Source: an uncultured Aquimarina sp. (lineage in GTDB: Bacteria; Bacteroidota; Bacteroidia; Flavobacteriales; Flavobacteriaceae). Taken from it: a DNA stretch of 64,000 nt. The stretch lies in contig NZ_CANLMP010000002.1 in NCBI RefSeq assembly GCF_947492405.1, positions 310,001 to 374,000 of the forward strand. The letters run 5' to 3'. The position numbers and the translations under genes were made by a program. Under the pieces are notes generated by a model that saw only the letters and a program-made list of their open reading frames with translations, made no database searches and had not been told where the DNA came from. Positions 15,312 through 25,113 of this stretch are shown here, piece by piece (within the stretch, counting starts at the first letter, position 1; the number at the start of each line of letters is the position of its first letter).

Positions 15312-17939
15312 TTACACTGTAGAAGCTTTCTTCCTGGTTAACATACGTTTAATCTCATTTAATTTCATCAAAGCCTCCACTGGTGTGAGTGTATCTATGT
15401 CAATATTTACAATTTCTTCCTTAATTTCTTCCAATAATGGGTCATCTAAATTAAAGAAACTTAATTGTAATTCATCTTCTTCTTGGATTCCCTTTATTTT
15501 ATCAGTTAATTCTTCACTGCTATGGGATTTCTCTAATTTCTTCAGCATTTTATTAGCTCTATGCAACACTTGTTGAGGCATTCCTGCCATTTTAGCTACA
15601 TGAATTCCAAAACTATGCTCACTTCCACCAGGAACTAGCTTACGCAGAAAAAGCACATTATCCTTTAATTCTTTTACAGCTACATTATAGTTTTTAATTC
15701 TATCAAAGGTCTCACACATTTCATTAAGCTCATGATAATGTGTTGCAAACAATGTTTTTGGTCTTACCGGATGTTCATGGAGGAACTCACTGATTGCCCA
15801 AGCTATCGAAATCCCATCATAAGTACTCGTTCCGCGACCAATCTCATCAAGCAACACTAAGCTTCTATCTGATATATTATTAAGAATATTTGCGGTTTCA
15901 TTCATCTCTACCATAAAAGTAGACTCTCCCATAGAAATATTATCGCTGGCTCCTACTCTGGTAAATATTTTATCTACAGCTCCAATCTTTGCTTCATCTG
16001 CGGGAACAAAACTACCCATTTGCGCTAATAAAACGATTAATGCTGTTTGCCTTAATATCGCAGACTTACCACTCATATTTGGCCCTGTAATCATAATCAT
16101 CTGCTGATCTTCTCTGTTTAAAGAAACATCATTGGCAATATATTGTTCACCTGGAGGCAATTGCTTTTCAATTACTGGATGACGTCCATTTTTAATTTCC
16201 AGATGATGAGAATCATCAATAACGGGACATGTGTATTTATTTTCTTTGGCTAACTGTGTAAATGAACACAAACAATCCAGTTGGCCAATTAAAGTAGCAT
16301 TTAGTTGTACTGGCTTAATATATTCACTCATCCATACAATCAGATCACTAAACAATTGTTGTTCTAATGATAGTATTTTTTCTTCGGCACCAAGAATCTT
16401 AGCTTCATACTCTTTTAATTCTTCGGTAATATATCTCTCTGCATTAACTAATGTTTGCTTGCGTATCCATGTTTCAGGAACCTTATCTTTATGAGTGTTA
16501 CGTACTTCGATATAATAGCCGAAAACATTATTAGAAGCTATTTTCAAAGAAGTAATACCAGTAGCTTCTGTTTCTCGTTCCAGCATTTTATCCAAGTAAT
16601 CTTTCCCTGAAAAAGCTATAGAACGTAATTCATCCAACTCATCAAGATATCCGTCTGCTATCGTATTTCCTTTAAGAATATTTACAGGAGCCTCTTCATT
16701 AAGCGTTTCTTTGATTTTATTACGTAATAACTCACAATCGTGCAGCGTATCACCAATCACCTTTAACGCTTCATTATCACTATTTGTAGCTTGTGCTTTG
16801 ATCGGCACTATAGCTTCCAGAGAATTCTTTAACTGAATAATTTCTCTGGGATTTACTTTTCCTGTAGCTACTTTAGAAATCAAACGCTCTATGTCTCCGA
16901 TCTGCTTGATTTGATGTTGAATCTTCTGATGTAATACACTATCATCTATAAAATATTGTACTACTTCATGGCGTTTTTGAATACTTATAATATTTTTAAG
17001 CGGTAATGCCAACCAGCGTTTTAAGGTACGACCTCCCATTGGAGAGATTGTTTTATCAATTACATCTATTAATGTTACCGCATTGGCAGCATTCGGATTA
17101 TACAATTCCAGATTGCGAATTGTAAAACGATCCATCCAGATATACTCATCTTCCGCAATACGTTGTATTGCCGTTATATGTTGTAATTTATGATGTTGTG
17201 TTTCTCCTAAATAATGAAGAATTACTCCTGCAGCAATAACTCCTTCCCGCAAATGATCAACTCCGAATCCTTTTAGAGAAGTAGTTTCAAAATGAGTATT
17301 CAGTGTCTCTTGTGCATAATCTGTTTTAAAGATCCAATCTTCCAAGAAAAAAGTATGAAAATCGTTTCCAAAATCATTCTGAAAAGCTTGTTTCTTTGGT
17401 TTAGGAATTAAAACTTCGCTAGGACTGAAATTACGAAGCAACTTATCCATTTGTGCCACATCCCCTTGTGCGGTTAGAAACTCTCCCGTAGAGACATCTA
17501 AAAAGGCAACACCTAATTCCTTTTTACCGTAATGTAAAGCGCAAAGAAAATTATTAGTCTTACTTTGTAAAACCTCATCATTTAAAGCAACTCCTGGAGT
17601 CACCAGTTCTGTTACTCCTCTTTTTACAATAGTTTTAGTTTGCTTTGGGTCTTCTAGCTGATCACAGATTGCAACTCGCTCTCCTGCCTTTACTAATTTA
17701 GGTAAATAGGTATTCAAAGAATGATGAGGAAACCCTGCCAAAGCTGTTTCATGCTCACTACCATTTCCTCTTTTGGTCTGAACAATATTAAGAATCGCTG
17801 CTGCTTTAATAGCGTCTTCGCCAAAAGTCTCATAAAAATCCCCTACTCTAAATAACAACAATGCATCAGGATATTTAGCCTTAATCGCATTGTATTGCTT
17901 CATTAACGGAGTCACTTTTTTTTCTTTTTTTGCTGCCAA
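15312..17939 (-). CDS. mutS: DNA mismatch repair protein MutS
   Basis: 875 residues, full length. The N-terminal mismatch-recognition domain contains the Phe-x-Glu motif (GDFYETFG near 34-40) that stacks on the mispaired base; the connector, lever and clamp domains follow; the ATPase has Walker [11 protein letters not shown] near 620 and Walker [14 protein letters not shown] near 696. MutS dimers find mismatches after replication and recruit MutL. The gene stands alone, next to the tRNA genes, without mutL nearby, as is usual. Confidence 0.98.
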   Translation of the reverse strand: MAAKKEKKVTPLMKQYNAIKAKYPDALLLFRVGDFYETFGEDAIKAAAILNIVQTKRGNGSEHETALAGFPHHSLNTYLPKLVKAGERVAICDQLEDPKQTKTIVKRGVTELVTPGVALNDEVLQSKTNNFLCALHYGKKELGVAFLDVSTGEFLTAQGDVAQMDKLLRNFSPSEVLIPKPKKQAFQNDFGNDFHTFFLEDWIFKTDYAQETLNTHFETTSLKGFGVDHLREGVIAAGVILHYLGETQHHKLQHITAIQRIAEDEYIWMDRFTIRNLELYNPNAANAVTLIDVIDKTISPMGGRTLKRWLALPLKNIISIQKRHEVVQYFIDDSVLHQKIQHQIKQIGDIERLISKVATGKVNPREIIQLKNSLEAIVPIKAQATNSDNEALKVIGDTLHDCELLRNKIKETLNEEAPVNILKGNTIADGYLDELDELRSIAFSGKDYLDKMLERETEATGITSLKIASNNVFGYYIEVRNTHKDKVPETWIRKQTLVNAERYITEELKEYEAKILGAEEKILSLEQQLFSDLIVWMSEYIKPVQLNATLIGQLDCLCSFTQLAKENKYTCPVIDDSHHLEIKNGRHPVIEKQLPPGEQYIANDVSLNREDQQMIMITGPNMSGKSAILRQTALIVLLAQMGSFVPADEAKIGAVDKIFTRVGASDNISMGESTFMVEMNETANILNNISDRSLVLLDEIGRGTSTYDGISIAWAISEFLHEHPVRPKTLFATHYHELNEMCETFDRIKNYNVAVKELKDNVLFLRKLVPGGSEHSFGIHVAKMAGMPQQVLHRANKMLKKLEKSHSSEELTDKIKGIQEEDELQLSFFNLDDPLLEEIKEEIVNIDIDTLTPVEALMKLNEIKRMLTRKKASTV

Positions 17940-18083
17940 AAGGATATGATTTTTCTACATTGGCTAAAGTAGGTATTCTTCATTTTTTTTTGAAACGTAG
18001 TTAAAAGGAGTTATTCATTTTTATTCACAATTTTTCATTAGAGATGTTAGTCTTTATAAGTTAGTGGTTAGTCATAAATAAAA

Positions 18084-18164
18084 TGTCATCTCGGCGCAGG
18101 CTGAGATCCATTATACTCAACAAACTATTCTTTATTTTGGATTCTGACCTACGTCAGAATGACA
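18084..18164. repeat. MITE-like palindromic element, 81 bp
   Basis: The stretch begins TGTCAT and ends ATGACA, forming terminal inverted repeats, and contains two internal hairpins: ATCTC...GAGAT with a G/C-rich loop and ATTCTGAC-CTAC-GTCAGAAT. It is richer in G+C than the surrounding DNA and ends just before the methyltransferase gene. Similar small palindromic repeats are scattered in flavobacterial genomes; only one copy is seen in this window. Confidence 0.6.
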
Positions 18165-18172
18165 ATAAATGA

Positions 18173-18180
18173 TATTTTTG
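18173..18180 (+). promoter_or_regulatory. -7 box very close to the methyltransferase start
   Basis: TATTTTTG matches TAnnTTTG and ends only five bases before the ATG at 18186. If it is used, the transcript would have almost no leader, which also argues against the upstream ATG at 18159. Confidence 0.55.
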
Positions 18181-18185
18181 CGGTA

Positions 18186-18728
18186 ATGGAAAAGAGTAGA
18201 AAACTAAAAAATAGCGAACTTGATCGCAAAACAGTTGCAGAATTTAAAGAGGCAAAAAAAACTCCTTTGATCATTATTCTAGATAACATCAGAAGTCTTA
18301 ATAACATCGGATCCGTATTTAGAACCGCTGATGCGTTTTTGGTCGAAAAAATATATCTCTGCGGTATCACTGCGACTCCACCGCACAAAGACATTCAGAA
18401 AACAGCACTTGGAGCTACTGAAACTGTAGATTGGGAATATGTAGAAAACACAATAGATGTTGTTACTAAACTTCAATCCGAAAACGTAAAAATCGTATCT
18501 ATTGAACAAGCTGAAAATGCAACTTTGTTATATGATTTTCACCCGGTATCCGATCAAAGCTATGCGATTATTTTCGGAAATGAAGTAAAAGGTGTTCAAC
18601 AAGAAGTAGTTTCTGCTAGTAACACCGTTATAGAAATTCCACAATACGGCAGCAAACATTCTTTAAATATTTCGGTTAGTGCTGGTGTCGTGATATGGGA
18701 TTTGTTTTGTAAGTTTAAGGCTAACTAA
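18186..18728 (+). CDS. TrmH/SpoU-family RNA methyltransferase
   Basis: 180 residues from the ATG at 18186, chosen because the family start (EKSRKLKNSELDR) begins there and the promoter box lies at 18173; an upstream ATG at 18159 is inside the repeat element and ahead of that box. The SPOUT knot motifs are visible: LDNIRSLNNIGSVFRTADA near 35-54, IIFGNEVKGV near 129-138 and the C-terminal IPQYGSKHSLNISVSAGVVIWDLF. It transfers a methyl group from SAM to a ribose in tRNA or rRNA; the target base is unknown. Cytoplasmic. Confidence 0.92.
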   Translation: MEKSRKLKNSELDRKTVAEFKEAKKTPLIIILDNIRSLNNIGSVFRTADAFLVEKIYLCGITATPPHKDIQKTALGATETVDWEYVENTIDVVTKLQSENVKIVSIEQAENATLLYDFHPVSDQSYAIIFGNEVKGVQQEVVSASNTVIEIPQYGSKHSLNISVSAGVVIWDLFCKFKAN

Positions 18729-18748
18729 CTCAATTACTATTTTTCGCG

Positions 18749-20062
18749 ATGAAATATATCTCCATAATACTAGTCATCTGTTTAACTTTAATAGGTTGTA
18801 ATCAAAAAAAAGCGGCACCAAAAAAAGAAGAACCTATAACAGAGGATCAACTCATCATAAAGGCAAAAGAAATACATAAAAACGTTATTACACTAGATAC
18901 TCATTGTGATATTAATATTAAAAATTTCACGGATTCCATTAATTACACACAAGATCTAAACTCTCAGATCACCTTACCAAAAATGAACAAAGGTGGATTA
19001 GATGTTGCCTGGTTTATTGTCTATACAGGACAGGATTCACTGACTACAGAAGGGTTTGACAAAGCTCATAAGATTGCTATGTCTAAATTTGATGCAATTC
19101 ATAGATTAGTAGACTCCATTGCTCCAAATCAAATTGAATTAGCATTAACTTCTGAAGATGTTCGTAGAATTCATAAATCTGGCAAAAAAGTAGCTATGAT
19201 TGGTATTGAAAATGGCTATCCGGTAGGAACGGACATCAATAACGTAAAAAAGTTTTACGATCTTGGAGGAAGATATATGTCGTTATCTCATAACGGACAT
19301 AGCCAACTCTGTGATTCTAATACTGGCGAAGCTGATGATATATGGCTACATAATGGATTAAGTGATCTTGGAAAAGAAGTTGTGGCAGAAATGAATAAGT
19401 GGGGTATGATGATCGATGTATCACATCCGTCAAAAGAATCCATGCGCCAGATGATAGCGCTTTCTAAAGCTCCAATTATTGCTTCTCATTCTTCCGCAAG
19501 AGCCTTATGCGATCATAGTAGAAATCTAGATGATGAACAATTACAATGGTTAAAAGAAAATGGTGGTGTTGTACAAACAGTTGCTTTTACATCCTACTTA
19601 AACACTGAAAAATTCGAAAAGAGAGTTGTTAAAGAAGTAGAAATCGGAAAACAAATTGCCGATTCTATGGGAGTTACCTGGTTAGAGCGAGAAGAAGTAA
19701 TGAAACTTAGTTCTGAAGAAAAAGAAACTTACTATGATTTTTTAGGAAAAATGGCTGCGATAAGACGCGCAAAAGTCAAAACAATGAACGACTTACCTCC
19801 TGCAGTTGATGTGGTAGATTTTGTAAATCATATTGATTATATGGTCGACAAAATTGGTATCGAACATGTAGGTATTAGTTCAGATTTTGATGGTGGTGGT
19901 GGAATCGAAGGATGGAGTGATGCTTCAGAAACCTTCAATGTGACCTTAGAATTAGTAAAACGCGGATATACTGAAGCACAGATAGAAAAACTTTGGAGTG
20001 GTAATTTACTTCGTGTTTTGGATGAAGTACAAAAAGTAGCCAGTGAGTTGCAAAAAGGGTAA
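18749..20062 (+). CDS. Membrane dipeptidase, M19 family lipoprotein
   Basis: 437 residues. A signal peptide with lipobox LIGC (Cys17) shows a lipid-anchored protein. The M19 (renal dipeptidase) zinc site is visible: THCD near 51-54 (His-x-Asp), Glu in GIENGYPVG near 153, His in DVSHPS near 225, and SHSSARALCDHSRN near 247 followed by SDFDGGGG near 377. M19 enzymes cleave dipeptides, including ones with a D-residue, and some act on cell-wall peptides. It lies 20 bases after the methyltransferase gene in the same direction and may share its transcript. Confidence 0.93.
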   Translation: MKYISIILVICLTLIGCNQKKAAPKKEEPITEDQLIIKAKEIHKNVITLDTHCDINIKNFTDSINYTQDLNSQITLPKMNKGGLDVAWFIVYTGQDSLTTEGFDKAHKIAMSKFDAIHRLVDSIAPNQIELALTSEDVRRIHKSGKKVAMIGIENGYPVGTDINNVKKFYDLGGRYMSLSHNGHSQLCDSNTGEADDIWLHNGLSDLGKEVVAEMNKWGMMIDVSHPSKESMRQMIALSKAPIIASHSSARALCDHSRNLDDEQLQWLKENGGVVQTVAFTSYLNTEKFEKRVVKEVEIGKQIADSMGVTWLEREEVMKLSSEEKETYYDFLGKMAAIRRAKVKTMNDLPPAVDVVDFVNHIDYMVDKIGIEHVGISSDFDGGGGIEGWSDASETFNVTLELVKRGYTEAQIEKLWSGNLLRVLDEVQKVASELQKG

Positions 20063-20063
20063 A

Positions 20064-21191
20064 CTATTCGATTAATTGATTTAATATCGAAATATAATCT
20101 CTGCGATTTTTCACAAAATCTAAATCTGATATATCAATAACTTTCACATTAAAATGTGATTGTGCTTTTATAAACTGCAGATATCCTTTATTAATTTTAT
20201 CTAAATATTCTGCAGGAATTTTCTGTTCGTAATCACGCCCTCGTTTTTTTATATTTTCTAATAAACGCTCTGTATTTTGATACAAATAAACGTACAATCC
20301 CGGCTTTGGCAAATCTCTGTACATAATATCAAAAACTTTCTTGTAAAGCTTATACTCATCTTCTTGCAGCGTTACCTGGGCAAAAATCAATGATTTAAAC
20401 ACATCATAATCACTAACTACAAAATCTTTAAATAGATCCAATTGTCCGATATCATCCTGTAATCGCTGATATCGGTCAGCCAAAAACGACATTTCTAACG
20501 GAAAAGCATATCGTTCCATATCTTCATAAAACTTCGGCAAAAAAGGATTATCTGCGAAACGTTCTAACACCAACTTAGCATTAAACTCTTCTGCTATCAA
20601 ATGCGCTAAACTTGTTTTACCAGCTCCAATATTACCTTCTATAGTAAGGTACTGAAAAGTCGACAAGGAATATTTTGCCTTAGGATTTAGCATAACTTCA
20701 TTCAGTTTAGTCACCACGGATGTATCTGTAGTTTCTCCCAATAATTGATGCACAGTTCGATTTAATATAGGGTGTATTAATTCTCCTGCTATTTCTGCAA
20801 GAGGTTTCAATACGAATCTCCGATCTTGCATAGACGGATGCGGCACCGTTAACTTTTTAGTTTGGATGATTCCTTCCGAAGAAAAAACAACATCAAGATC
20901 TATCGTTCGTGCTTCATATCCCTCTGCATCCGTTCTGTTTCTTCCCAAGGAATTTTCGATTTCCAAAAGTCTCCCTAACACCTCTGAGGTAGAATAAAAA
21001 GTCTGCACATGAACGCATGCATTATAAAAATCATCACTACTAAAACCCCAGGCAGGAGTTTGATAAATACTAGAAAAACTTACTATATCACCAATAGTCT
21101 CATAAATTGCACACATAGCTTGTTGAAGATACTCCAGACGATTTCCGATATTACTTCCTAACGAAATATGTATATGATTAAATGTTTTCAA
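20064..21191 (-). CDS. folK: Fused folate enzyme HPPK and deoxynucleoside kinase
   Basis: 375 residues counted from the TTG at 21191, where the protein begins KTFNHIHISLGSN as the family does; a TTG at 21239 would add 16 residues and no ATG is available. Residues 1-150 are 6-hydroxymethyl-7,8-dihydropterin pyrophosphokinase (HPPK), with SLGSNIGNR and RTIDLDVVF; it activates the pterin for folate synthesis. Residues about 170-375 are a deoxynucleoside kinase with P-loop GNIGAGKTS and DRYQRLQ; it phosphorylates deoxynucleosides in salvage. This fusion is characteristic of Bacteroidota. Confidence 0.92.
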   Translation of the reverse strand: MKTFNHIHISLGSNIGNRLEYLQQAMCAIYETIGDIVSFSSIYQTPAWGFSSDDFYNACVHVQTFYSTSEVLGRLLEIENSLGRNRTDAEGYEARTIDLDVVFSSEGIIQTKKLTVPHPSMQDRRFVLKPLAEIAGELIHPILNRTVHQLLGETTDTSVVTKLNEVMLNPKAKYSLSTFQYLTIEGNIGAGKTSLAHLIAEEFNAKLVLERFADNPFLPKFYEDMERYAFPLEMSFLADRYQRLQDDIGQLDLFKDFVVSDYDVFKSLIFAQVTLQEDEYKLYKKVFDIMYRDLPKPGLYVYLYQNTERLLENIKKRGRDYEQKIPAEYLDKINKGYLQFIKAQSHFNVKVIDISDLDFVKNRRDYISILNQLIE

Positions 21192-21266
21192 AAGTGAAAA
21201 TTTATTTTTCTGATCAAAACTGTGTATTTTTAAGAGCAAATTAAGGAAAACAAAACCACTTCACCT

Positions 21267-21274
21267 TATTTTTG
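21267..21274 (+). promoter_or_regulatory. -7 box of queuosine transporter gene
   Basis: TATTTTTG matches TAnnTTTG, 27 bases before the TTG start of the transporter gene. A -33 TTG is not evident. Confidence 0.5.
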
Positions 21275-21301
21275 TGCGAAGTATTATGAACTAATTACAT
21301 T

Positions 21302-22009
21302 TTGAATAAAACTCCTTTAAATCTTAAAGACAAAATAGCCGCATACAGGATTTACTTGATACTTGGAGCTTTATTTATTTCCTCTTTAGTAGCATCTAAT
21401 CTTATTTTTCAAAAATTTTTTTATTGGGATTTTTTCGGGGTATATACTTTTGAAATTTCTGTTGGGATTTTACCATATCCTATTACTTTTTTAATCACAG
21501 ATATTATTAGTGAAATCTATGGAAAAAGAAAAGCCAATCAAATTGTCACTGCGGGTATTTTCGCTTCGTTCTTTTCTTTACTGATTATATATGTTTCTAA
21601 AGAAGTGCCTGCTACTAGCTGGTCCCCTATTAACGACGAAACATTTACCAAAGTTTTTGGCGCAACTGTGGTAGCAGTTTTTGCTTCCATGATGGCATAC
21701 CTTTTTGCTCAATATATTGACATTCAGATTTTCCATTTTTGGAAACGTACTACTAAAGGAAAGCACTTATGGATCAGGAATAACTTCTCTACTTTTGCCT
21801 CTCAGTTTATAGACACATTTACTGTGTTACTGTTGTTATGCGCTACAGGAGTCATTGATTGGAATCGTTTTGGTGTATTATTACTTAATGGATTTTTATT
21901 CAAAGTATTAGTTGCTGCTTTTGACACTCCTCTCCTTTATATGGCTGTTTACATCTTAAGAAAAAGATTTAAACTTGGACAGGGAGAAGAATTACATCTT
22001 GAATATTAA
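21302..22009 (+). CDS. Queuosine precursor transporter, YhhQ family
   Basis: 235 residues from a TTG start; the nearest ATG (21286) is followed immediately by a stop, and an in-frame stop lies five codons before the TTG. About six membrane helices; the family pattern ITFLITDIISEIYGKRKANQIV near 60-82 and FASQFIDTFTVLLLL near 166 are clear. Members import a 7-deazaguanine precursor (preQ0/preQ1) used to make queuosine in tRNA. Inner membrane. The organism would thus salvage the precursor, though de novo genes may exist elsewhere. Confidence 0.9.
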   Translation: MNKTPLNLKDKIAAYRIYLILGALFISSLVASNLIFQKFFYWDFFGVYTFEISVGILPYPITFLITDIISEIYGKRKANQIVTAGIFASFFSLLIIYVSKEVPATSWSPINDETFTKVFGATVVAVFASMMAYLFAQYIDIQIFHFWKRTTKGKHLWIRNNFSTFASQFIDTFTVLLLLCATGVIDWNRFGVLLLNGFLFKVLVAAFDTPLLYMAVYILRKRFKLGQGEELHLEY

Positions 22010-22085
22010 AAATCTAACAAATAGTTAACTCAAAAATAGCAACATAATACCCTGGTAAATCGTTACTTTACATAAAAGCATTAAA

Positions 22086-24713
22086 ATGATCAAAAAAGCC
22101 CTTAAAATCTTCGGAATTTTTGTTGTTCTATTAATTATAGGAATCATTTCAATACCTTTCTTATTTGGAGGAACGATAAAAGATAAAATACGGTATTTAG
22201 CTAATGAGCATATAAATGCTAAAGTGGATTTTGCTGATGTAGATATTAGTTTGATTAGGAGTTTCCCAAAGGCGTCCGTTATCATTGACGAACTTTCAAT
22301 TATTAATTTTGCTCCTTTTGAAGGTGATACATTGGCGTATGCTAAAAAGATATCGCTAGACATGTCTATAAACGAATTATTTAAAGATGCTGAAGAACCT
22401 ATCAGTATCCAAAAATTTATAATTGACGAAGCAAATATTGCAATTAAGACCGACTCGTTAGAAAACTCTAATTTTGACATAGCAAAAGCATCAGAAAAAA
22501 CAGAAGTAGCTTCTGAAGAAGAAAGTGGCTCTTTTACCTTTGAACTAGATCATTATGAAATAAATAATAGCAAACTTTTATACCAGAATGACATAAGCAA
22601 AATTGCTTTACTTATGACCAATGTAAATCATAGTGGTGATGGATCTTTATCTGGAGAAAATATAGTATTAGACACAGCATCCAGTTCTGAAGTTTCTTTT
22701 AGCTTGGATAGCACCAAATACTTAAATAAAAATGCACTAAAACTTGAAGCCGAATTAGAACTAGATCTCGAAAACCAACGGTACGCTTTCAAAGAAAATA
22801 AAGCTTTTGTAAATCAACTTCCTCTGGAATTTGAAGGGTTTGTTCAGCTTTTTGAAAAACACACGGATATAGACCTTAGTTTTAAAACTCCTTCATCAGA
22901 TTTTAAAAATTTCTTAGCTGTTATTCCTGAAGTATATGCCAAAAATCTGGATGGAGTTCAAACTACAGGAGATTTCTCGGTAAATGGAAGCATCAAAGGA
23001 AAAGCCGATGATGTATATATCCCAAAAATGGATATTAAAATTGCATCGCATAATGCTTCTTTTAAATACCCTGATTTACCAAAAAGTGTTCAGAATATTA
23101 ATATCGACACACAAATTAAAAACGACACTGGCCTAGCCGATGACATGTATATAAACATTGGAAATCTTACTTTTAGGATAGATCAAGACACTTTTGCTGC
23201 CAAAGGTAGTTTGCGAAACATAACAACAAATATGATCGTAGATATGGCAGTAAACGGAACTTTAAATCTTGCTAATCTGGATAAAGCATACCCTTTAGAG
23301 TTAGAACAACAACTTAACGGAATGCTTAAAGCAAATGTAAACACCAATTTTGATATGCGATCTTTAGAAAAAGAGCAATATCAAAATGTAAAAAGTTCGG
23401 GTACCGCCAGCCTAGATGATTTTACCTACGCTTCTCCAGAATTACCCAATGAAATAAAAATTAAAAATGCCAATGTTGCTTTCAAACCAGAAACCATTAC
23501 GTTAGAGAAAATGGAGGTGACCACAGGAAAATCTGATCTTACCGCAGAAGGTACTATTAACAACTTGATGGGGTTTTTATTTTCAAAACAAGATTTAAAA
23601 GGGAATTTTGATATTAGTTCTCAAGTTTTTGCAGTAGATGATTTCATGGTAGCAGAAAATGAAGCAACCGAAGAAAAAACCGAAAACACAAAGGAAGAAG
23701 CGTTAAAAATACCTTCATTTCTTGATGCTACATTGAATTTTGATGCAAAAAAAGTACTCTATGACAACTTAGAATTAAAAAACACAAAAGGGAGTGTAAA
23801 AATAAATGATGAGACCGCTTATTTACAAAACGTAACATCGAATCTCTTTGATGGTGGGCTTGCTTTAAATGGTAAAGTATCTACAAAATCAGAAACTCCT
23901 AATTTTGGTATGAATTTGGACTTAAGTAAAATTGACATTGCTAAATCTTTTTCGAGTCTGGAGCTACTACAAGGATTAGCCCCTATTGCCAAAGCCTTAA
24001 CAGGTGCATTAACTACACAAATTAACTTAAATGGTAATCTGAAAAATGACCTTACACCAGTTTTAAATTCTGTAAAAGGAAACGCATTAGCAGAAATATT
24101 AAATGCTAAAGTAAGTACCTCTCAGACTCCATTATTATCTAACTTAGATGGACAATTAGGGTTCTTAAACCTTGACAAGCTTAATTTAAAAGACATCAAA
24201 ACATCTCTTAGTTTTGATGACGGTAAAATTAATGTAAAACCTTTTGAATTTGATGTAGAAGGAATCAAAATAACTGCTGGAGGCAACCATAGTTTTGATA
24301 TGAATATGGATTACAATGTTTCATTAGATGTACCTGCAAAGTACCTGGGTAATGAAGTAGGTGGACTAATCTCTCAACTTAATAATCAGGAGGCAAATGA
24401 AATGAAAGTTGCATTGCCTATTGGTATATCAGGCAACTTTTCTAACCCAAAGATAAATCTTAATACAGGTCAGGCGGTTAAACAATTAACACAACAAATC
24501 ATAAACAAACAAAAAGAAAAAGCAACCGGAAAGATAGTGAACGAGGGAACCAAAGTACTTACAGATTTATTAGGAGGTTCCAAAAAAGATAAAGACTCCA
24601 CTAAAACAACTACGGATAATCCAGAAGACAAATTAAAAGATGTTGCTAAAGATATTTTTGGAGGGTTTCTTGGTAAGAAAAAGAAAAAAGATACTACAAA
24701 GACCAAGAACTAA
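22086..24713 (+). CDS. AsmA-family envelope protein
   Basis: 875 residues. An N-terminal membrane helix (about 7-27) is followed by the AsmA domain and a very long beta-rich body with repeated short strands, ending in a Lys/Asp-rich tail. AsmA-like proteins form a long hydrophobic groove bridging the inner and outer membranes and are thought to carry lipids; this is known for relatives such as TamB and YhdP and is inferred here. The charged end (DTTKTTTDNPEDK and KKKKDTTKTKN) is low-complexity. Single gene, no partner next to it. Confidence 0.85.
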   Translation: MIKKALKIFGIFVVLLIIGIISIPFLFGGTIKDKIRYLANEHINAKVDFADVDISLIRSFPKASVIIDELSIINFAPFEGDTLAYAKKISLDMSINELFKDAEEPISIQKFIIDEANIAIKTDSLENSNFDIAKASEKTEVASEEESGSFTFELDHYEINNSKLLYQNDISKIALLMTNVNHSGDGSLSGENIVLDTASSSEVSFSLDSTKYLNKNALKLEAELELDLENQRYAFKENKAFVNQLPLEFEGFVQLFEKHTDIDLSFKTPSSDFKNFLAVIPEVYAKNLDGVQTTGDFSVNGSIKGKADDVYIPKMDIKIASHNASFKYPDLPKSVQNINIDTQIKNDTGLADDMYINIGNLTFRIDQDTFAAKGSLRNITTNMIVDMAVNGTLNLANLDKAYPLELEQQLNGMLKANVNTNFDMRSLEKEQYQNVKSSGTASLDDFTYASPELPNEIKIKNANVAFKPETITLEKMEVTTGKSDLTAEGTINNLMGFLFSKQDLKGNFDISSQVFAVDDFMVAENEATEEKTENTKEEALKIPSFLDATLNFDAKKVLYDNLELKNTKGSVKINDETAYLQNVTSNLFDGGLALNGKVSTKSETPNFGMNLDLSKIDIAKSFSSLELLQGLAPIAKALTGALTTQINLNGNLKNDLTPVLNSVKGNALAEILNAKVSTSQTPLLSNLDGQLGFLNLDKLNLKDIKTSLSFDDGKINVKPFEFDVEGIKITAGGNHSFDMNMDYNVSLDVPAKYLGNEVGGLISQLNNQEANEMKVALPIGISGNFSNPKINLNTGQAVKQLTQQIINKQKEKATGKIVNEGTKVLTDLLGGSKKDKDSTKTTTDNPEDKLKDVAKDIFGGFLGKKKKKDTTKTKN

Positions 24714-25113
24714 ATCTACCTACATAGTAAAGATTATCTAGTTTTTTTATAATTTTATAAGCTCAGCTGGTAGATTTCTAAACTTTGTCTAAAAATTCTA
24801 ATTATATCAAAGTTCTACTAGTAATAAGTTTTTTTTAACCCGATTTCTTACTACATTAGTACTGGGAAAACTCAGAAAAAGTATTGGATTTTAATTGGAT
24901 TCGAAAACGAATATTAACCATTTAAAATCAAAACATTAAGGCTTCACAAATAACATTCGATGTTTTTTGCAACTATTTCATAAAAGAAATAGCATCCTCA
25001 ACACAATAAATTTATTAAAATTGGATTAACTATTTAATAAAGTTAGACGCAATAGGTAGAACACTTATAGTTATAATTTTATTCCCAAAATACAAAACCC
25101 CCGTAAAACAGTT
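24714..25113. other. Intergenic before first beta-helix cassette, 400 bp
   Basis: No gene is supported. A 7-bp hairpin CTATTTC-N6-GAAATAG lies at 24973-24992. The stretch is AT-rich and must hold the promoter of the first cassette, but no TTG-N19-TAnnTTTG pair is evident, so that promoter may depend on another sigma factor or regulator. Confidence 0.5.
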
